A DNA stretch of 9,437 bases from Burkholderiales bacterium UBA2459 (GTDB lineage Bacteria; Pseudomonadota; Gammaproteobacteria; Burkholderiales; Burkholderiaceae_E), in the NCBI GenBank assembly GCA_002342365.1, contig DDPV01000043.1, positions 109,248 to 118,684 of the forward strand. Reading direction: 5' to 3'. Made by a program: the position numbers and the translations under genes. Position 1 is the first letter of the stretch. Each line of letters begins with the position of its first letter. Shown piece by piece: positions 5,928-9,437 of this stretch. The notes below the pieces were generated by a model. It saw nothing but the letters and a program-made list of their open reading frames with translations. It was not told the origin of the DNA and did no database searches.

Positions 5928-7115
5928 TCAGGACCATGCCATCGGAAGCCCCACGTAGTTTTCCGCAAGTGAGGTCGCGGCTGCGCGGCTATGCACCAGG
6001 TAATCGAGCTCGGCCTCTTGGATCCTTTGACCAAAGGCCCCGTGCTCGGGGAAGTGATGCATCAGGCTTGTGAACCACCAGGAAAAGCGCTCTGCACGCC
6101 AAACGCGCTGCAAACAACGCGCTGAGTAATGATCCAAATGATGGTCGTTGCGATCTGCGAACCAGGCCGTGAGTGCTTCCGCCATGTAGCGCACATCGCT
6201 CACTGCAAGGTTTAAGCCTTTTGCACCGGTTGGCGGAACAATATGCGCCGCATCGCCTGCGAGTAAAAGCCTACCCCAGCGCATCGGCTCGGCAACGAAG
6301 CTACGCAAAGGCGCAATACTTTTTTCAATCGAAGGGCCTGTCATGAGCCGCTCGGCGGCCTCTGCATCAAGTCTTGATCGCAACACCGACCAGAATCGAT
6401 CATCGGACCATGCCTTCGCATCGTCATTTGAAGCCACTTGCAGGTAATAACGAGAACGACTCGGGCTGCGCATCGAACACAGCGCAAATCCCTGCGGGCT
6501 ATTGACGTAAATCAACTCGTCGGCCACGGGTTTCACATCGGCAAGCACGCCAAGCCAAGCGAAGGGGTAGACCTTCTCGTATTCCTTCAGAACATGCGAA
6601 GGCATGAGCTTTCTGCAAAGACCATGAAAACCATCGCATCCGGCAACAAGGTCAGCCTCAATCACAAAGTGCTGATCCTTCTCAACACCTTCAATTTCGA
6701 CTATGTCGCGATCCAGGCCACGAATGTGTAGCGACTCGACCTGATACAAACTGCGAAGACCAAGCTCCTCGCGGTGTTGCATCAAGTCCTTGGTGATCTC
6801 GGTCTGCCCGTAGACAACCACCTGCTTGCCACCGGTGAGCATTTTCAAATCGATTCGGTGGCGCCGCCCCTGAAAGAGCAGATCAAAGCCGTCATGTACC
6901 AATCCCTCCTGATGCAAACGTGTTGCAAGTCCGAGTTGATCGAGAACCTCAACGGTGCCTTGCTCCAGTACACCTGCGCGAATGCGCGCTCGTACATAGT
7001 CAGGTGACTGGCGCTCCACAATCAGGTGATCAATGCCCGCCCGTGCCAGTAAAGCGCCAAGTAAAAGGCCAGACGGGCCTGCGCCGATGATGGCGACCTG
7101 TACACGATAGCGCAT
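5928..7115 (-). CDS. pobA: 4-hydroxybenzoate 3-monooxygenase
   Basis: A 395-residue FAD enzyme that hydroxylates 4-hydroxybenzoate to protocatechuate with NAD(P)H and O2, feeding the dioxygenase encoded just upstream. It aligns with Pseudomonas PobA (394 residues) at a constant offset of +2. The FAD-binding GAGPSG is at 11-16, the GDAAHIVPPTGAKG block at 287-300, and the substrate-pocket equivalents of Tyr201, Ser212, Arg214, Arg220, Tyr222, Pro293, Thr294 and Tyr385 are Y203, S214, R216, R222, Y224, P295, T296 and Y387. R35 and Y40 (ERQSPDY) match the residues tied to NADPH preference in P. fluorescens, so NADPH is the likely donor. The frame stays open upstream to 7169, but the ATG at 7115 gives the canonical N-terminus. 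That ATG lies 4 nt after the pcaG stop with no Shine-Dalgarno, suggesting translational coupling. Confidence 0.98.
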   Translation of the reverse strand: MRYRVQVAIIGAGPSGLLLGALLARAGIDHLIVERQSPDYVRARIRAGVLEQGTVEVLDQLGLATRLHQEGLVHDGFDLLFQGRRHRIDLKMLTGGKQVVVYGQTEITKDLMQHREELGLRSLYQVESLHIRGLDRDIVEIEGVEKDQHFVIEADLVAGCDGFHGLCRKLMPSHVLKEYEKVYPFAWLGVLADVKPVADELIYVNSPQGFALCSMRSPSRSRYYLQVASNDDAKAWSDDRFWSVLRSRLDAEAAERLMTGPSIEKSIAPLRSFVAEPMRWGRLLLAGDAAHIVPPTGAKGLNLAVSDVRYMAEALTAWFADRNDHHLDHYSARCLQRVWRAERFSWWFTSLMHHFPEHGAFGQRIQEAELDYLVHSRAAATSLAENYVGLPMAWS

Positions 7116-7119
7116 GGGG

Positions 7120-7728
7120 TCAGATATCGAAAAAGACGGTCTCGCGATCGCCTTGTAGAACGATATCAAAACGATATCTTAACAGTGCATCGTTTTGCGC
7201 AACCGGCTCGATGCTTGATGCAATCAATGTCGACCAGCGTGATTTGAGCTCAATGCTCTTGAGCACCGGATCCAGGGCATGCAGCTCAAGATCTTCCGGA
7301 AAGTACATGCGGGTATGCAATCCGAGATTAATCCCACGAGCCACAAGCCAGAAGGCCAAGTGCGGCGCCATCACCGCACCCCGCTGCGTGGTAACAGGCC
7401 CTGGCTTGATGGTCCTGAAAGAAAAATGGCCAAGCTCAGGATCGATTGCACTGCGCCCCCAGCCGCGAAATCCTCCTGCGCTCTGCTCAGGATAATGACC
7501 TTGGTGATCAGCCTGCCAAAGCTCGAGAACAGCGTCCATGATCGCCGACCCCGAACCGTCAAAAACCTGTCCGGTGACTTCAATAGCCTTAGATCCGTCC
7601 GGAATGCCCAGCGAGCAAAGCTCACTTGAGACCAAGGCGCGCTGCTTGATGCCGACGCTATCCGGTACCAGACCGATATGGACAAAGGGACCCGCGGTTT
7701 GCGAGGCGGTTTCGTTTTCCAGCAACAT
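7120..7728 (-). CDS. pcaG: Protocatechuate 3,4-dioxygenase, alpha subunit
   Basis: A 202-residue non-iron-binding subunit of the intradiol dioxygenase that cleaves protocatechuate to 3-carboxy-cis,cis-muconate in the beta-ketoadipate pathway. Family marks: TASQTAGPFVHIGL (7-20), VLELWQAD (67-74), FRTIKPGP (104-111) and APHLAFWLVARGINLGLHTR (121-140) with MYFPED after it. The iron ligands of the beta chain are not conserved as a set, as expected for alpha. The frame continues upstream to 7848 inside pcaH, but the ATG at 7728 gives the normal PcaG N-terminus and length and has GGAG (7742-7739) 10 nt before it. It starts 7 nt after the pcaH stop and ends 4 nt before pobA, so the three genes should share one transcript. 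Confidence 0.97.
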   Translation of the reverse strand: MLLENETASQTAGPFVHIGLVPDSVGIKQRALVSSELCSLGIPDGSKAIEVTGQVFDGSGSAIMDAVLELWQADHQGHYPEQSAGGFRGWGRSAIDPELGHFSFRTIKPGPVTTQRGAVMAPHLAFWLVARGINLGLHTRMYFPEDLELHALDPVLKSIELKSRWSTLIASSIEPVAQNDALLRYRFDIVLQGDRETVFFDI

Positions 7729-7735
7729 GTCGTGC

Positions 7736-8467
7736 TTACTCCGGCAGCAAAGTTTCGAAGAATTGAGCGCGTCGTCCACGCAAGACCAGGTCAAAACGGT
7801 AGGCAAGACAATCGAAAGGCAAGGATGCGTGCGGATCAAAGCGCGCAATCAAGCGATCGAGCGCTTGGTGGTCAGCCACTGTCGCCACAATGGCATCGCG
7901 TTGAATCAGGGGGTCGCCCTCAAAATACATTTGGGTGACAAGTCGCTGACACCAGGCCTTGCCGCTGATTGCGAAGTGAACATGCGCCGGACGCCAGTCG
8001 TTCATACGGTTTCGCCAAGGATAGGGTCCCGGTCGGATCGTTCGAAAAAAATAGCTGCCGTCTTGGCCACTGAGCGTTCTGCCACAACCTCCAAAATTCG
8101 GATCAAGCGGCGCAAGATAGCGATCCTTGTCATGACGGTAGCGACCGCCTGCGTTTGCCTGCCAGATTTCGATCAACACATTGGGCAATGGCCTTGCCTG
8201 CTCATCAATGACGCGACCATGAATAATGATTCGCTCGCCGATGGGTAATCCAGTGTGTGCATGATTTTGGGTTAAGTCATGATCGAGTGGATCCAAATCA
8301 GCAGGCGAAAAGCCGGGGCCGCTCAATTCGGTGGGAGTCGGGTCGATCGACAGCAGCGCATGCCTGGGTGACCTAAGCAGGCTTGTTTTGTATGCCGGAT
8401 CGTTGGCGCGCGGATGAACGGCAAAGTTACGCGGATAATAGGCGTCCAGGACGCGACTTGAACCCAT
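7736..8467 (-). CDS. pcaH: Protocatechuate 3,4-dioxygenase, beta subunit (iron-binding)
   Basis: A 243-residue catalytic subunit of the Fe(III) intradiol dioxygenase. The four iron ligands are present with exactly the spacing of Pseudomonas PcaH (Tyr408, Tyr447, His460, His462). Numbered from the ATG they are Y110 (GGRYRHD), Y149 (PGPYPW), H162 and H164 (WRPAHVHF), giving intervals of 39, 13 and 2. Other family features are the YYPRNFAVHP N-terminus, the TELSGP block and VLIEIWQANAGGRY. A TTG precedes the ATG in frame (8470), but the ATG at 8467 is 6 nt from a full GGAGG, so it is the preferred start. It is the first gene of pcaH-pcaG-pobA, with a promoter and a repeated operator-like element upstream. 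Confidence 0.98.
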   Translation of the reverse strand: MGSSRVLDAYYPRNFAVHPRANDPAYKTSLLRSPRHALLSIDPTPTELSGPGFSPADLDPLDHDLTQNHAHTGLPIGERIIIHGRVIDEQARPLPNVLIEIWQANAGGRYRHDKDRYLAPLDPNFGGCGRTLSGQDGSYFFRTIRPGPYPWRNRMNDWRPAHVHFAISGKAWCQRLVTQMYFEGDPLIQRDAIVATVADHQALDRLIARFDPHASLPFDCLAYRFDLVLRGRRAQFFETLLPE

Positions 8468-8473
8468 CAATGC

Positions 8474-8478
8474 CCTCC
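8474..8478 (-). promoter_or_regulatory. Strong Shine-Dalgarno of pcaH
   Basis: The minus strand reads GGAGG, 6 nt before the ATG at 8467 and only 3 nt before the in-frame TTG at 8470. The spacing decides for the ATG. This is the strongest ribosome-binding site in the window. Confidence 0.8.
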
Positions 8479-8505
8479 GAAGTGAAAAGCCTACAAGAAC
8501 GTCTA

Positions 8506-8511
8506 ATCATA
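8506..8511 (-). promoter_or_regulatory. Candidate -10 box of the pcaH-pcaG-pobA operon
   Basis: The minus strand reads TATGAT, 5 of 6 to the sigma-70 -10 consensus, and would place the transcript start about 30 nt upstream of the pcaH ATG. The matching -35 position (about 8529-8534) reads CTTTCC, a poor -35. That is what an activator-dependent promoter would look like, and the repeat cluster at 8532-8550 sits there. Confidence 0.5.
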
Positions 8512-8531
8512 GAACGGAATCACAGCCGGGA

Positions 8532-8550
8532 AAGACGCGTCTTGCGTCTT
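8532..8550. promoter_or_regulatory. Three-half-site operator-like repeat upstream of pcaH
   Basis: The plus strand contains AAGACGC followed by GTCTT, a perfect 12-bp palindrome AAGACGCGTCTT (8532-8543), and then a second GCGTCTT directly after it. The heptamer GCGTCTT therefore occurs three times in 19 bp: inverted at 8532-8538, direct at 8537-8543 and direct at 8544-8550. It overlaps the -35 position of the pcaH promoter. IclR-type regulators of this pathway (PcaU, PobR) are known to bind an inverted pair plus a direct repeat, so an operator for such an activator is plausible. No regulator gene is in the window. Confidence 0.5.
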
Positions 8551-8589
8551 GCAACCGTTCGCCTTAAGCGAGGCAGCTCCCTGGCGCTG

Positions 8590-8603
8590 CGCTCGATAGA
8601 GCG
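8590..8603. repeat. Short inverted repeat in the divergent intergenic region
   Basis: CGCTC (8590-8594) and GAGCG (8599-8603) flank a GATA spacer. The arms are short and may be chance. It lies between the pcaH operator-like element and the hydrolase start and could be a second protein-binding site. Confidence 0.3.
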
Positions 8604-8658
8604 GATGCGCGTTCCATCCACCGACTTGAAGCCACAGCCGACAAGAGCGCACTAAGCG

Positions 8659-9437
8659 ATGGCTCAATTCATTTTTTCACATGCAAACGGTTTTCCCGCG
8701 TCGACCTATCGTTATTATTTCCAGGCGTTGCGTGCCGCAGGCCATGAGGTCTTCGCCATTGAGTGTATCGGCCACGACCCGCGCTACCCGGTGAGCAGCA
8801 ATTGGCCCGGGCTTGTCGAACAGCTGGCCGCGTTCACTGCTGAAAAGCTGCGTGACTCGAATCAAGATAGCTGGCTGCTTGGCCACTCGCTCGGTGGCTA
8901 CCTCAGCATGATGTGTGCTGCCAGTCATGCGGAGTTTCTCGCACAGGGGCTGGCGGGCGTGATTGTTTTGGACGCGCCGATCATCGGCGGTTGGAAGGCT
9001 CAAGGCCTTCGATGGCTCAAGCAAAGCCCCCTGGTCGGCAGCCTTTTACCTGGACGCCATAGCAGGAAGCGGCGCAGAAAATGGCCTGACGAGGCTGCAG
9101 TTCGAGCGCATTTTGAGCACAAGCCTGCATTCAAGCGCTGGCATAGCAATATTCTGGATGATTACGTTCGCTTCGGAACCTGCGAGGTGGTCGATCCTGA
9201 GGGTCAAAGCTATCGCACGCTTTGTTTCAATCGCGATATCGAAACTCAGATTTATAACACCGTGCCCGATCATCTCGAATCATTTCTTTTTTCAAGATCG
9301 ATCGGCTGCAGGCTTGCTTACCTGAGCGGCAAACAGTCGGTCGAAGCGAAACGCATCGGGCTTGAAAGCACCCGCAAGCTGCTTGGCCAGATCGGCGCAT
9401 CAGCACTGATTGAAATCCCGGGTAGCCACCTCTTTCC
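8659..9437 (+). CDS. Alpha/beta hydrolase, 3' end cut by the window edge
   Basis: The frame is open from the ATG at 8659 to the right edge: 259 complete codons, no stop. The N-terminus MAQFIFSHANGFPASTYRYY carries the HxNGFP oxyanion-hole motif of the fold. GHSLGG (75-80) is the nucleophile elbow with S77, LDAP (104-107) follows the next strand, and GSH with H257 near the end is the likely catalytic histidine. E229 (SVEAKR) is a possible acid residue. Since the histidine is already reached, only a short tail is probably missing. There is no signal peptide, and the Shine-Dalgarno is weak (AAGAG, about 11 nt away). It diverges from pcaH across 191 bp. It does not look like the enol-lactonase PcaD, and its substrate is unknown. 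An esterase releasing aromatic acids would fit the neighbourhood but is only a guess. Confidence 0.9.
   Translation, partial: MAQFIFSHANGFPASTYRYYFQALRAAGHEVFAIECIGHDPRYPVSSNWPGLVEQLAAFTAEKLRDSNQDSWLLGHSLGGYLSMMCAASHAEFLAQGLAGVIVLDAPIIGGWKAQGLRWLKQSPLVGSLLPGRHSRKRRRKWPDEAAVRAHFEHKPAFKRWHSNILDDYVRFGTCEVVDPEGQSYRTLCFNRDIETQIYNTVPDHLESFLFSRSIGCRLAYLSGKQSVEAKRIGLESTRKLLGQIGASALIEIPGSHLF

Noticed and set aside
7116..7169. Upstream extension of pobA by 18 codons
   Set aside because: It would overlap the end of pcaG, and known PobA proteins start at the MxxxVAIIGAGPSG position, reached from the ATG at 7115.
7729..7848. Upstream extension of pcaG by 40 codons
   Set aside because: It lies inside the end of pcaH and would add a non-homologous leader; the ATG at 7728 has a GGAG and gives the usual 202 residues.
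7538..8248. 236-codon plus-strand open frame
   Set aside because: Antisense to pcaG and pcaH, both firmly identified by catalytic residues; a shadow frame.
8383..8655. 90-codon plus-strand open frame upstream of the hydrolase
   Set aside because: It covers the pcaH 5' end and the control region; Arg-rich shadow peptide with no ribosome-binding site or homology cue.

Overview
The window carries eight confidently called protein-coding genes, one of them cut by the right edge, plus a possible ninth cut by the left edge. They form two catabolic gene blocks around an arginine-biosynthesis gene. No RNA gene, insertion sequence, CRISPR array or phage gene was seen. The moderately high GC, the long (E. 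coli-type) argininosuccinate synthase and the protocatechuate ortho-cleavage genes suggest a Gram-negative proteobacterium. My best guess is Betaproteobacteria, Burkholderiales/Alcaligenaceae-like. That placement is an impression from protein similarity recalled from memory, not a search result.

Left block, plus strand (159-4162): an M20D metallo-amidohydrolase of the hippurate-hydrolase type, a 477-residue protein with a helix-turn-helix-like N-terminus and a long coiled-coil region, and an FMN-dependent monooxygenase of the NtaA/SnaA/DszA family that most resembles the dimethyl-sulfide monooxygenase (DmoA) branch. The gaps are 12 nt and then a 1-nt TGATG stop/start overlap, so the three are probably one transcript. 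An M20 deacylase with a flavin C-S/C-N-cleaving monooxygenase recalls sulfur-scavenging modules such as Bacillus yxeK/yxeP. The coiled-coil protein between them is unexplained.

Centre, minus strand (5792 down to 4135): argG, translationally coupled by an ATGA overlap to a short DUF1992 protein. The 3' end of the DUF1992 gene overlaps the 3' end of the monooxygenase gene convergently by 28 bp.

Right block, minus strand (8467 down to 5928): pcaH, pcaG and pobA, tightly packed (7-nt and 4-nt gaps). They encode the two subunits of protocatechuate 3,4-dioxygenase and 4-hydroxybenzoate 3-monooxygenase. Together they convert 4-hydroxybenzoate to protocatechuate and then to 3-carboxy-cis,cis-muconate. 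All iron ligands and the substrate- and flavin-binding residues of the known enzymes are present at the expected spacing. The later pathway genes (pcaB, C, D, I, J, F) and the regulator are not in the window. argG follows pobA on the same strand after 135 nt.

Right edge: an alpha/beta hydrolase gene starts at 8659 on the plus strand, divergent from pcaH. The 191-bp region between them holds a good -10 box and Shine-Dalgarno for pcaH. It also holds a striking cluster of three heptamer half-sites (one inverted pair plus one direct copy) over the -35 position. This is likely the operator for an aromatic-responsive activator, possibly of the IclR (PobR/PcaU/PcaR) type.
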